Source: Scenedesmus sp. ARA3
Lineage: Eukaryota > Chlorophyta > Chlorophyceae > Sphaeropleales > Scenedesmaceae
Assembly: GCA_004335835.1 (NCBI GenBank)
Contig: RWJK01001941.1
Span: 27,026-91,025, forward strand
Length of the DNA stretch: 64,000 bases
Direction: 5' to 3'
Each line of letters begins with the position of its first letter. Position 1 is the stretch's first letter. Positions 35,876 through 48,292 of the stretch are shown here, in pieces. The translations under genes and the position numbers were made by a program. The notes under the pieces are model-generated. The model was not told the origin of the DNA and ran no database searches. It saw nothing but the letters and a program-made list of their open reading frames with translations.

Positions 35876-37448
35876 GTTAGGAACAAGACAGTGGTGGGCT
35901 TGAAGGCCACCTTGATGACGATGTCCTCGCCATTGCTGATGCCACCCTGCAGCAGCAGCAGCAGCAGCAGCAGCAGGGTCAGCAGGTGTAACGCCCGCAG
36001 CAGTTGCAAAAGTGCGCAATACAGCAGCACCAACAGCACCATGATCACTGTCCTAGATGTGCTGCAAGCAAACCAACACCATAGAAAGGCATCAACAGCA
36101 GTTGCCCACTCATCCAGATCTAAAGCTCTGTGTAGATGCAGCTAGCTAGACTACAGCTCTGTGTAACACGTTCCTGTGATAAAGTACTGCATTTGCACAT
36201 GACACCAGCTGTGACACGACTTCAAAAGTATGCCTGCAGTGCATGCAGTCGCATACATCTGGTCACCATACCTGGATGCCGCCAGATCGGTTGGTGCGTG
36301 TGCGCACTGCGGCGATCTCCATGTAGAAGGCAGTCGCATACATGTGGCAAAATTTTATTCATTTTTTAGCCTTAATTTTGAATATCAATAACTTAATAAT
36401 AATTGATTTGAATTGTAATCGTAATTTTACCTGGATGCCGCCAGAGCGGTTGGTGCGTGTGCGCACTGCGCCGTCCTCCATGTAGAAGGCGTCGTTGTGT
36501 GCGCTGCCGGTCATACGCGAGCCGCTGAAGCCGCTGCCGATCTCAAAGCCCTGCAGATTATAACAGCACAGCAGCAGCAGCAGCGCATGCGTCAGCAAAT
36601 GACATGTTTGAGGCGCAACCGGTCATGCATGAGCCGCTGAAGCCGCTGCTGACCTCAAAGCCCTGCAGCAGCAGCACACCAAGAACAGAAGATGCAAGAC
36701 TGATCACACTGGTGCTGGAGCAGCTGCACCACAATAGGCACATGGTCGTTGTAAAACACGGACACAGCTCAGCGCAGGCTCTGCAGCAGGTCACAGATCT
36801 GTTGAGTTGCCCAACATCTAACCCTGACTGGCTCAGCAACTCTCCAAAACCCTCACACCTTTGTGGCTGGCAGGCTCAGCATGGCTTTCGCAAGCTCTGC
36901 TTCCAGCTTGTCAAACACAGGGGTGCCCAGGCCCTTGGGGCAGCTGCGCACCACGCATGTGACGACGCCACCGCAGCTCTCACCACGCACACGCACGTCA
37001 TTGATCACTGCGGGCGGCACAAAGGGAGCATGCAGCGCAGTGCAACAGTCAGTACAACGCACCACAGTCAGGCATTGCCTGCCGACCTTATGCCGGGGCA
37101 GATGGTTCTGTGCAAGACTGCAGCACCTGGTGCCTGTGTTGCTCTGCTGCTGCTGCCGGCTGCTACGTCTGTATGCTAGCGGCTGCTAGAGCTTGCTGAA
37201 CCTGCAGGTTGGTTTCATGGGACGGCGCGAACAGCCTGCTGCTTTCAGCACGGAAGCGAATCGCGAGATGCCTCCATCACAACAGCAAGAACACAGCTGC
37301 TGCTCTGCCGCTCCCAGGGCAGCTCTTGCCGCTGCTGCTGCTGCTGCCGCTGCCGCTGCCGCGCAGCACTGTTGCACCAGCCTCCGCCTGCCGGAACTGC
37401 TGCTGCTGCTAGTGCAGACAACCAATTGTGCTGTTGAACTGTTTGTTA

Positions 37449-37479
<31 letters not shown>

Positions 37480-38926
37480 GCACCGTCGATCATCTTCTGC
37501 GCGGCCTCCTGGTCTGGGCAGCGCACGATGTTGCTTTCAACGTCCTCCATGGTGAACGCTGCATGGTCCACGTTGCTCTCCACGTCCAGCACGCCGCTCA
37601 CATACGCCAGGATCTGTGTCAGATCATGAGGAGAGGAAGAAGCAGATGAGCACAGCACATTGCATGCATGGTAAATGAGGCATGTTCCACGTTGCTTGTC
37701 ACGTCCAGCACGCGGCTCACATACGCCACGAATTGCAGCATGTGATGGAGAGAGACAACAGCCTGTGAGCACAGCGCAGCACATTGCATGCATGGTGAAC
37801 GCTGTGATCGCGTTGCTGTCTAAGTGCAACACGCCGCTGACATACGCCAGGATCTGCAGCATACAACGCGTTGATTACGTTGTGACACACCATCATGTAT
37901 ATATGCGATATACGAAGCATGAGATGGATTTCAATGACCGCCAACACGTGCAGGTATGCTGCACAAAGCCATGGCTGATGTCGAGGCAGTTGCGGCACGA
38001 GATGCTAGGTGACAAGCAAGCTGTGCTGATGCATGCTGCTTATGTGTGGACCAGAAGTTGACATAAACATGTGCGCTGTGATGCATGCACTTTGCATTGA
38101 TCATGAGCCAATATAGGAACACCAGTTCACCCTGAAATGCAGCATGCTCTGGCCGTTGCCATGTCGACACAGCAGCAGCTGCTGCAGACGTATACCAGCC
38201 TTGACTGCGTTTGACTGATGGCCATTTGCTTGCGTGGATGTTTACATATCTACAACTGCCCAGCAGCAACGCATGCAAGCGGCTGCACTCCTGCAAGCAG
38301 CTTGCTGCTGCAGCAGCTGCTGCCTGGTCAGCTGTGGCTGTGCCATTCCTCATGCCTGCATGCCCTGCTGTGCCTCATTGACCTGCAGCACCTACCTCTG
38401 TGCCTCCAACAACCTTCAGCAGCTTCTTTGCTACCGCTCCTGCAGCCACTCGGCCAATAGTCTCCCGAGCAGAAGACCTGCCGCCCCCTGCTACTGCCCT
38501 GATGCCATACTTGAAGTCGTAGGTGGCATCCGCATGTGATGGCCGGTATGCCACTGACATTTCTGAGTAATCGCCGCTGCGCTGGTCCTTGTTGCGCACG
38601 AGCACGGCAATGGGGGTGCCTAGCGAGACACCATCGAACACGCCCGAGAGGATTTCGCAGGTGTCCTCCTCCTTGCGCGGAGTCGTGATAATGCTTTGAC
38701 CTGGCCTCCTTCTGTCTAATTCAAACTGGATCTCCTCAGTGGTGATGGGCAGCCGTGGTGGCACGCCATCAATTACACAACCGACGCCCTTGCCATGAGA
38801 TTCGCCAAACGTAGTGACTCGAAAGTTGTTTCCATAAGTGCTGCCTGCAGCCTGCACTCGCAGGGCGCGCCTGCTGGCACGGCCAGTCACTGCAGGCCGC
38901 TGCTGCTGCAGCTGTTGGAGCATCAT
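35335..38926 (-). CDS. Chorismate synthase, plastid-targeted type
   Basis: The enzyme converts 5-enolpyruvylshikimate-3-phosphate to chorismate with reduced FMN, the last shikimate step. Exons 38926-38396, 37613-37484, 37007-36859, 36550-36431, 35831-35738 and 35501-35335 join in phase to about 396 aa. The start is the first of two ATGs. Residues 1-28 are Gln/Arg/Ala-rich and transit-peptide-like. All three family signatures are present: [10 protein letters not shown] (near 40), [15 protein letters not shown] (near 160) and [19 protein letters not shown] near the end. [54 protein letters not shown] and [18 protein letters not shown] lie between. The C-terminus is uncertain: read-through after DQLLQ gives a stop at 35335, but GTGTGTGA there could be a donor. 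The gene is tandem to HAKAI, whose stop lies 419 bp upstream. Confidence 0.93.
35838..35978 (-). repeat. Acceptor-side copy of chorismate synthase exon 5, with (CTG)n tracts
   Basis: 35890-35948 repeats [19 protein letters not shown] upstream of the intact exon (35831-35738). Both the copy and the exon are preceded by CTG tracts in sense (about 35952-35978 and 35838-35874) that end in the CTGCAG acceptor. The duplicated unit therefore includes the repeat. Confidence 0.9.
36271..36664 (-). repeat. Both edges of chorismate synthase exon 4 duplicated
   Basis: About 36605-36664 repeats the exon start ([15 protein letters not shown]) upstream of the intact exon 36550-36431. About 36271-36343 repeats the exon end ([20 protein letters not shown] with a GTATGG donor) downstream. 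Confidence 0.9.
37449..37483 (-). repeat. (CAG)n tract directly after the chorismate synthase exon 2 donor
   Basis: In the gene's sense the donor reads GTGCGCAGCAGCAG and continues for about eleven CAG units. Confidence 0.9.
37665..37862 (-). repeat. Two acceptor-side copies of chorismate synthase exon 2
   Basis: Copies near 37790-37860 ([15 protein letters not shown]) and 37665-37738 ([14 protein letters not shown]) repeat the start of the intact exon ([15 protein letters not shown], from 37613). Both lie upstream and share the extra tail ACCATGCATGCAATG. Confidence 0.9.
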
Positions 38927-39345
38927 ACTGGCTGGCTGTGTGAGCAGCAGGCGTCCAAATAGCCTTGCATGGACAGCTCAACAGCCAATTGCAACCGCTA
39001 TATTGACCCTAGCAGCTGCTTGAGTCCCTGTCACTGTCATTGCCACACTTTCGTGCTGAGCCCTCAACCCCAGCGTGGTCAATATGGTCAAGGTCACACG
39101 GCAGTGTCACACACATCATTTGCCCTCCCCTGTAACAAGTCTTCTTCTTGTCACAAATCGCCAGTGCTGTTGACTGGTTGCAGGAGCATCCGGGCTATCG
39201 GTTACGCCCAATGAATGCACATCCTGTTGTCCTGTGAGACAGACAAGGACTGCAACCGCACTGCCACCCGCGGCAGCAGCAGATCTGTGCATATATTAAT
39301 CTTCTATCAGCTGCTGCAGCTCCCTGAACGTGCGGCCATCTACTG

Positions 39346-40039
39346 CTACTGCTGCTGTCGACTTCCTGCCCAGCCCGGCCCAGCCGCAGCTCCTGCTGCA
39401 ACGCCTGCCTGTAATGCTGCGGCTGCTCCTGGCTGCTGCTGCTGCTGCTGCTGCTGTTGATGCTGCACTCCAAACAAAGGCGCCTTACTGAGATGCTTGT
39501 ACAGCTGCGCTGTGTGGCGAGCCAGAAGCTCCTCAGCTGCAGCAGTACAGTGGCCATACAGCAGCACATCAGCAGCAGCACCGCAGCATATACTGATAGT
39601 ACAGCAGCAGTGAAGCAGCAGTGAAGCAGCAGGGTCCCCATGGCGCGGTCTACCAGTGGCAAAGCTCGGGGTGTGCTGCTGTGCAGGTGAACAGAGTGTG
39701 GCAGCTGCATATTCTGTCCCGCAACAGTCTGAACCACACCCTCATGCAAAATGCAGGCTCAGTGGAACTAATTAGAGACTATTCTAGTGGTGTGGGCGTG
39801 CATGCAGCAGCAATGCACACATGTGTAGCTCGATGTAATGGTCATGCTGTGGGCATGCACAGCACCCTGCCCCAACGCGGTTTTGCGTGGCTCAGGGCTG
39901 CTACATTGCGCCTGCATAACTGCAGCGTGCTGCACTTACAGTTGAAGCTTTGGAGTGTGGCTGCTGATATGAACAGCGGATGCGTCACGCGCTCCATGCG
40001 GTTGATGTCTGCCAGGCAGCTGCAGCAGCAGCAGCAGCG

Positions 40040-40077
<38 letters not shown>

Positions 40078-40733
40078 CAGGCAGGCAGGCAGGCAGGCAT
40101 GGGCGGCCGGTTGCAGTTGAGTTGTGCATTGCCCGCAGCTGCTTTCTTACAGAACCGCGCATATGACGTAGTACTGCTACCGCAAGTTGAGGCCTGAGGA
40201 AATGCTTCTTTGTTGGCTCTCAGGAAGATGATGTGCATTCGTTAACGTAAGCGCATGTGATGAGTGCAGATTAACTGGCACCACACTGGAGCACCATGCT
40301 GCGCTGTTGCTGCTGCTGTGAGGACAGAAGATGATGCTGGCAGGTGCCGTTCTACTAGCAGCAATGACACTGCTTGCTTCAACAGAGCGGCTTGCTGCCA
40401 GCATCACTTGGTGAAGCCCGCCGTAAAAGCGCAGCTGTGCTGCCATAGGGCCAATTCCAACGCAGCATTGCGTCTACACAGCTGGCATGCATTGCTGCTA
40501 GCTTCCCAAGTGTGTTTCAATGGCCGTCTCACACATTCTCAGCAGTCAAAGCAGCACTGTGCCACTCACATTAAGCACTTTGGCATGTCTGACGCGCACG
40601 TCAGGCAGAAGGCATGGAAGCAGGGCAGCAGCCGGCCATATACAGCGATTGGTGCCTGGCACACAATGCAGAAGTGCACCTTGTCGCCTGGCCGCCGCTG
40701 GTGAAGATAGCCTGCATATTGCTGCTGCAGCGG

Positions 40734-40770
<37 letters not shown>

Positions 40771-40835
40771 TGGAGCTGTTGCTGAGGCAGGGCCTGCTGC
40801 TGCAACACTTGCTGCTGTATCTGCGGCTGCTGCAT
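39346..40835 (-). CDS. HAKAI-type RING-finger protein (CBLL1 homologue)
   Basis: Three exons (40835-40570, 40019-39940, 39536-39346) join in phase to 178 aa from the first in-frame ATG. After a Gln-rich N-terminus comes a complete RING: C56-x2-C59, C72-x-H74, C77-x2-C80 and C87-x2-C90. The last pair spans the exon 1/2 junction, which confirms the splice. VHFCIVCQAPIAVYGRLLPC and HAFCLTCA match plant and animal HAKAI closely. ICLADINRMERVTHPLFIS matches the segment just after the RING, and ARHTAQLYKHLS could correspond to its zinc-finger end, though the usual Cys residues there are not seen. In other eukaryotes HAKAI belongs to the m6A mRNA-methylation writer complex and is an E3 ubiquitin ligase. 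The exon 2 acceptor is preceded directly by a long CTG tract. Confidence 0.85.
40021..40100 (-). repeat. (CTG)n and (CCTG)n tracts before HAKAI exon 2
   Basis: CAG units on + (40021-40076) and GGCA units (40077-40099). In sense they read CCTG repeats, then CTG repeats ending in CTGCAG, the acceptor. Confidence 0.9.
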
Positions 40836-41299
40836 GGCTATCAGCTGGTGCAGCTTGTATGAGCCCGAGCTCACGGCTGTGTGGTGCAAGTGTTGAGAGA
40901 CTCAAGGCGTGCTGCTGTCAGGTATGGTGTGCATGTACACTGTTCAGATCAGCTTTAGTGTTCGTTATTTAATGCTTACGAACCAATCAACGTTTCAGCG
41001 TAATGGCAGGCACAAGTGCGGTGGACACGGACGCACACCATTGTCACCGGGCGCGGCAAACCCTTCTTCAAACACTCACGTCACTCCCGCTGCAAGCGAA
41101 CGCCTACATTAAGTCGAAATTCAATGCAATCTGTTCGTTTCAAGCAAATTGCTGAACTTTCGTAGCCCACTAACAGCCTGCTGCGTGCTGTGAGCCACGA
41201 AGGTAATGCTATGCTGCCCAGCCATGTGTAAACAGTAACGAATTGGGCAGGACTGCACGACGAACTGTCTGCAGCAGCTGCACCTGCATCCCCACGAAC
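40836..41299. promoter_or_regulatory. Likely bidirectional promoter between HAKAI and XPF
   Basis: 464 bp separate the two divergent start codons. The middle (about 40930-41010) is AT-rich, and CCAAT occurs at 40983-40987. No TATA box is clear. Confidence 0.45.
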
Positions 41300-42259
41300 A
41301 TGTCAGCAAGTGGTGCAGATGGTGCTGCTGCGGCAGCAGGAGCAACAGCAGCAGGGGCAGCAGCAGCTACAGGAGGCAGTAGCAGTGCTGCTGCTGCTGC
41401 TGCTTCAAATTACCAGCTGTTGGGTTACGAGCAGCAGATAGTGCAAGAGATGCTAGAGCAAGATGCTCTGTGCATAATGGGAGCCGGCTTGGGCTGGCAG
41501 CGCGTGGTTGCTGCAATGCTGCGGATGCATGACAGCACAGCAAACGGTGAGTGCAGCTGTCGCACTGCATAAGTTATCTCGCGGTGTGCGTGTTACCCTT
41601 CTGCAATGATGCATCCTGCGTTCAGCTACTCTGCAGTCATTGTGCTGGTCTCTGTAGTTGACTGCTGTTGCAATGTGCCAATCAGCCTGCTACACCACTG
41701 TCTACTTCACCACCAGCACAACACCAACTGCCTGCATCCTTGAGCTGAGACGTCATGCATCTTCAGGTCAACCTCACCTCTGTTGAAATCATCATTTTGC
41801 TGCTCAAGTGCAAGTGCTATGTTCTGCCGCATGCATTCCTGCAAGTGCAGCAGTGGTGCTCATCCTGGGTGCAACAGCATGGCAGCAGCAGCTGCTGCTT
41901 GCTGAGCTGGCCACAATTTTTGGCACTTCCACGCTTGTTACAAGTCTCCAACTCGCATGTTGCAGCTTTTGGTCATACTGTATGCTGCCGCATGCATACC
42001 TGCACATGCAGGAGTGATGCTCATTTTGGGTGCCACAGCATGGCAGCGGCAGCTGCTGCTGGCTGAGCTGGCCAGGGCAGACCCTACTCTGAAGCCCCCT
42101 GCCGACATCAACAATGAAGTGCCAGCATGGCAGCGGCTGCAGCTGTATGGAGTAGCTCCCACTGCTGCTGCTGCTGCTGCGGGTGGCGGTGGTGGCGGCA
42201 ATACGCTTGCAGCCGCGGCGGCGGCAGCAGCAGCAGGTGTTGGTGCTGAAAGCTCAGCT

Positions 42260-42303
<44 letters not shown>

Positions 42304-42802
42304 TGTTGGTGCTAGAAGCTCAGCTGCATCAGCAGCATCAGCAGCAGCAGCAGCAGATGATGTTGAAGATGACGGCTCGGCTGCAGGTGGTGCTGCTGCA
42401 GCTGGCAGTAGTCATGCCGAACCAGCAGCAGCGGCGCCCTCCGCAGCAGCAGCTGCTGCTGGCAGCAGCAGCAGCAGCAGCAGGCGCTGTGCTGCATGCT
42501 TTGTCACAACGCGCATCCTGGTGGTGGATATTTTGAGCCACAGAATACGACCCCAGCAGATCGCTGGTGGGTTTGAAGGTTGGGGCTTAGGGCTTTGAGG
42601 GCTTAGGCTCAAGGCGTTGGGGGCTTAGGGCTCAAGGATCTGGCGGCGTAGGGCTCAGCGCTCGGGGCTTTCCTACAGTGCCCTGTCGCAGCCGGATTGG
42701 CGGCAGGTTTCAGGTTGTGCATGATGATGACCATGCATGCATCTGCTAATGCCACTAGCTTCCTGGGTGGCATGCTTGTCTTCCAGCGTATGATGTACAC
42801 CC

Positions 42803-42865
<63 letters not shown>

Positions 42866-43693
42866 CATGATCATCCTCAACGCTCACAAGGTCACCGACA
42901 GCAGCGGCGAGGGTTTTGCGGTGCGGCTGTACCGCCAGGGCACAGGCCAGGGCTTAAGCCTGCCTGGGCCGTTAGGGGGCGGCGGCAATGCTGCGGGGTT
43001 CCTGCGGGCGTTCAGTGACAGTGCGAATGCCTTTGCTGCTGGATTCAATAGGGTGGAAAAGGTACGTGGCGTTGGATGATGTCATCATCTGCATCCTCTG
43101 TGATAGTACAAAGAATTTCAGTCTCAGGTTAATCCTTGCTGGGCCTTGTTGTGGTTGTTTGTGGTGCATATCATGCCTCAGTACTTGGTTCCAGCGTCAC
43201 TGCTTGCATCCCCTGCACATGCTGCACTATGCTTGTCACAATTCGGCTGCTACATTTGTCGATGCTGTTGTGGTGGTGTTGTGCCGCAGGTCATGAAGGC
43301 GCTTGGCGTGCGGCGGCTGCTGCTGTTCCCGCGCTTCCATGCCAGTGTAAAGGACAGTCTGGAGTCGCACCCGCCAGAGGTGCGTTACTTTTAATGTTAC
43401 GAATGCATCTGTGCTGCCAATGCCAACACATGTCATTCATTTCATCCGCGTCCACCGGCCCAACAGCTGTCCTCTCTGCTGTGCAGTGCTTGTTCTCAAG
43501 TCGCGCCTCTGGCCAGTACTGCAGTGCCTGTGTGTGCTCTGGCAGTGCCAGCTGCCATTTGGTGTCAACAGCAGGTCAACCGTTGAGCTGCGTGTAATGC
43601 CTGCAGCTGCCGCTCTGCTGCTGCCGCTGTTGCTGCTCATGTTGCTGCTGCCGCTGTTGCTGCTCCTGCTGCTGCTGCCGCTGCTGCTGCTGC

Positions 43694-43728
<35 letters not shown>

Positions 43729-43789
43729 NNNNNNNNNNNNNNNNNNNNNNNNNNNNNNNNNNNNNNNNNNNNNNNNNNNNNNNNNNNNN

Positions 43790-43847
<58 letters not shown>

Positions 43848-46689
43848 AAACTACTTGAACGTAACCTTTGCGTCTGCGTCTGCTGCTGCTGCTGCAGCTT
43901 GAGGAGTGGGAGGCTGACGCGTCACCTGGGCAGCTGTCGCTGCTGGAGGCGGTGAGGGAGGTGCTGGCGGCACTGCTCAAGGACCTGGGCAGGTGGGCAA
44001 CATGTTGTTTTTGTTATCCTTCAGGCAGGGCCGTGATAGTTTTCAAATAGAATCCAGCAAATGTCACAACTGAGGGAGTTGGGCAGGTGAGCAACCCGGG
44101 CGTCAGATTCATGCCTTTCCTGTCTGTTTGAAAGTATGAAAGTATGAAAGCTTGGAGCTCAAAGATGTTGGCGTGCATGCTGTTTTAGTCATAGCTATGT
44201 AGCGCCTGTGGCCATGGACGCTCTGTCAGCCTTACCGCCATGCACCAAGCACATGTGCGTCGCGCGCCAAGCTTGGCTGGCAGCAGCAACAGTGCTTAGT
44301 GCAGTTGATTACTGTGGATCTGCTGTTTCAGGCCCAGCTGTCATGTGTTTTCAACTGCACGCCGGTCAAACGCCAAGCTTGACCTGGCTGACTTGGCAGC
44401 AGCAACAGTGCTATGCACAGACTTTCTCTCTGCTGTCTTGCATGTATGTGTCAAACATACACAGGCCAAATGGCAAGCCAGACCTGCCTTTGCTGATGCC
44501 TCCATGTGGTTGTTATTTTCAACATGCAGGTCAAACGCCAAGTTTGACCTGGCTGACCTGGGAGCAGCAACAGCGCCTAGTGCACGCTTGGCATGTCTGC
44601 TATCTCAACTCCAGCTGTCGTGGTGATTTAAAAAACAACGCAGGTCCAACGCCAAGCTTGATCTGGCTGACCTGGGAGCAGCAACAGCGCTCAGTGCAGG
44701 GCTTGTTGTGCTGCTCTTTGAGGCTCAGCTGTCATTTGAATGAATTTCATGCAGGTCAAACGCCAAGCTGGACCTGGCTGACCTGGCAGCAGCAACAGCA
44801 CGTGGCAGCGACCCGTCAGCCCTGCTGCGACCGCTGGACAGGGCGGTGCGGCAGCAGCTGGAGCCTCTGTGGCACACCCTCAACTGGCGCAGCAGGTGAG
44901 GATAGCAGAATGTAGAGTTCAGTGTGTCTCGCTTGGTCATCTGAGGGTGTAAGCATGTCACATGAGTGACTTTACAACTGATGTTGATACCACCACATGA
45001 TGCTGTGGAGGCTAGTGCTGCTGGGTGAAAGCAGTCCGCACAAAGACAAATCAGATTAACCATTGACTACCCAATGGGCTGCCTGCCTCCTGACGCCGCC
45101 CTGCTGCAGGACTGCGGTGCGCGACCTGGCCATTGTGCAGAGCTTCTCTGCTTGAAGAGAAACCAGACAATGTCATGCACCAATCAGTGCTGCCTGCTAT
45201 GTCATGTTGGCTGCCCTGCAGGACTGCTGTGCGTGACCTGGCCAGTGTGCAGAGCCTGTCGTCGGCGCTGATGGGTTACGATGCCATCACTTTCCTGCAG
45301 CACCTGGAGGGCCTGCGGCTGAGTGAGGGCGGCAGCAGCATATGGCTGTACCACGAGGCGACGCACGTCATCTACGAGCAGGTACATATGTGTATGGATC
45401 TGTGTTTGCAGTTGCCTGTTTGGAAATGCTAGCTAGCCTGTGCCATCAGGCGACGCGCGTCATGTTTGCACAGGTATGCTGCGCTTGTTGTCACCATGTG
45501 GGGTAACCATGCACGCTTGTCTGTGACACAGTGAGGGCAGCAGCAGCATATGGCTGTACCACGAGGCAACACATGTCATCTACGAGCGGGTATGACACAT
45601 GATATGTAGCACAATGTGCTGTTGAAGGTGTTACGACATGCAAAGTCAGGTGCCTGACATGTTGCAGCAGCATCAGGCTGTACCACGAGGCGACATACGA
45701 GCAGGTATGACAATCCAACACGCTGTAACACATTACAATGGTCTTTCCATCTCTGGTGCGTTGACTCTCAGTAGGATGGGGATGGTGTTGCTGATGCAGG
45801 TCAACTTGTCTGTGTTGTGAGTGAGCATGGGTCATGATTGGTGCATCGTTCACAAGCGAATGTTGTGCTAAAGGACGTGCTTCCTATGCAGCTTGGGCAG
45901 CAGCATCTGGCTACACTACGAGGCAACGCACGACTCATATGAGCAGGTGCGCCACATGCAACATGTTACATAATCTACAAGCACGTACGAGCTTCATGCG
46001 CTTACTCTGCAGGTACGAAGTGCATGACCTGTTGACTTGGATGAGTGAAGGTTGCAGTTTTGCATGTTGCCTGCTGACCACCTCAAAATGTTACCCTGCC
46101 GCCCTGCGCCTGCTGCTGCCGCTGCTGCATGCAGGCTCGGAGGCGTGTCTACAAGATTGTGTACCCCTCACATGGTGCAGCCGGAATCTCAGCAGCAGCA
46201 GCAGCTGCTGCTGCTGGCAAGCAACGAGGCGGACAGAAGCGTGGCAGAGCTGCTGCCAGTGCTGCTGCTGCTGCTACTGCTGTTGATGAAGTTGCTGGCA
46301 GAGCAGCTAAGGCAGCACGCAGCAGCAGCGACAGCACGGCACCTGCTGCAGCGGCAGCAGCAGCAGCGACAGCCAGGATTGAGCCTGTGCTTGAGTGGCC
46401 TCCCAAGTGGGAGCTGCTGCAGCAGCTGCTGGATGAGGTGCAGCAGGTGCAGCAGCAGATGCAGCAGCAGGCGCAGATCGCTGTTGTGGTGCCAGAGGGA
46501 GAGGAGGACGAGGAACAGCAGCAGCAGCAGCAGCAGCAGCAGCCAAATCAGCAGCAGCGGCAGCAGCAGCAGCAGCAGCCAAATCAACAGCAGCAGCAGG
46601 GGCAGCAGCAGCGGCAGCCGCCAGGGGTAGAAGTAGTTGAGCTGCTGGACTCATCAGAGGAAGGTGATGAGGCAGCTGAACAGCTAACA

Positions 46690-46737
<48 letters not shown>

Positions 46738-47565
46738 CCTCCTGGGCCGAAGCGGCTCACTGCTGCTGGCGTGGCGGCACTGCTTGCTGCTGCTGCTGCC
46801 CCTGTGCTGATAGTCTGCAAGGAGCTGCATACGCTGCATCAGCTGCAGCAGGTTGTGGCAGATGGCCCTGCAGCAGTGATGCAGCAGCAGTTCAACGCAT
46901 ACTTGCGTACGCAGCTGCCGGCAGCAGCGGCAGGCAGTGGCAGCAGAGGTAGAGGCGGCAGAAGCAGCAGCAGGCGGGGCGGGAGGGGCCGGGGCAGGGC
47001 AGCTGGCAGAGCAGCAGGCAGTGAGCAGCAGCAGCCACAGCAGCAGCAGCAGCCTGATGCTGCACTGCAGCAGCAGCAGCAGTTTGGGGGCGGGTTGGGG
47101 GCTGGGAGAGGCGGCAGCAGCAGCAGGGGTCGAGGCAGGGGCAGGAGAGGCGGCAGCAGCAGCAGCAACAGGTGAGGTGGGGCAGGGCATGCATCGAACG
47201 CAGATGCAGCGCTACTATTTGCAGCACATCAACCTTGTCATCCACTTATGGTGCTTGTGCTGTGCCTATTGCGTGTGGGCTGTGGGTTCAGGGTCTTTTA
47301 GGAGGAACAGCATTGCAATGCTGCAGCTGCTGCGCCCGCTGCATGCATTGCGCGCATCATCAGTTGCTGCTGCAGTACCAAGGGTGGCATGTGAACAGCA
47401 TGCCTGTACCTGTTGGCCGCTGTGGTGTGTTGAAGTTGCTTGCGTTTCTGCCACTGCTGCAGTGGGCGCGGCTACCGTGAGATCATCTGGGCGGGCCGGG
47501 GCCCCTCAGTGGCAGCAGCAGAGCAGCAGGCACTGGCAGCAGCAGCACGGGAGCTGCAGCAGCAA

Positions 47566-47600
<35 letters not shown>

Positions 47601-47768
47601 GCCGCCGCTAGCAGCAGTGGTGAACCCTGCGGAAGGTGCATCAGCTGTCGGCCAGGTTGCTGCGGTTGCTGCTGGTAGGGGCAGGGGAAGGGGCAGGGCT
47701 AGGGGTGGTGCACGTGGTAGGGGCGGCAGTAGCAGCAGCAGGGGCGGAGGCAGGGGCGCTAGCAGGCA

Positions 47769-47814
<46 letters not shown>

Positions 47815-48241
47815 GCTGCTGATGTCAGCGATGACAGCTGGGGCTCATCCTCTGAGGATGAGGCAGCAGCACCAGCAGCACGCACCACCAGGCAACAGCC
47901 CCAGCAGCAGCAGCAACAGCCTCAGCCTCAGCAGCAGCAGCCTCAGCAGCAGCAGCAGCAGCAGCGCCGCATCCACTTCTATGCATTTGACTCCCAGGAC
48001 CCTGCGGTGCTGTGGCGGGTGGCGCCTGGCTTTGTGGTGGTGTACGATGCTGACCTGGCATTCCTGCGGCAGCTGGAGATCTACCAGGTAGAGTAACATG
48101 TTACTTGTTATGTTAATTTGAATGCTCCAGTAAAAACCAACAACATATTGTCACCCTGTCTGCCTGCTTCTGTCTGTTGCTTATCTTGTGTGGCAGCCGC
48201 ATGCATGCGCTACTCGATCTGTCTCCATGAGCGACTGTTGC

Positions 48242-48292
<51 letters not shown>

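Noticed and set aside
46135..47171. XPF exon 8 as a separate glutamine-rich gene
   Set aside because: Its phase joins both neighbours exactly, and it carries the XPF segments PKWELLQQLLDEV and VLIVCKELHTLHQL.
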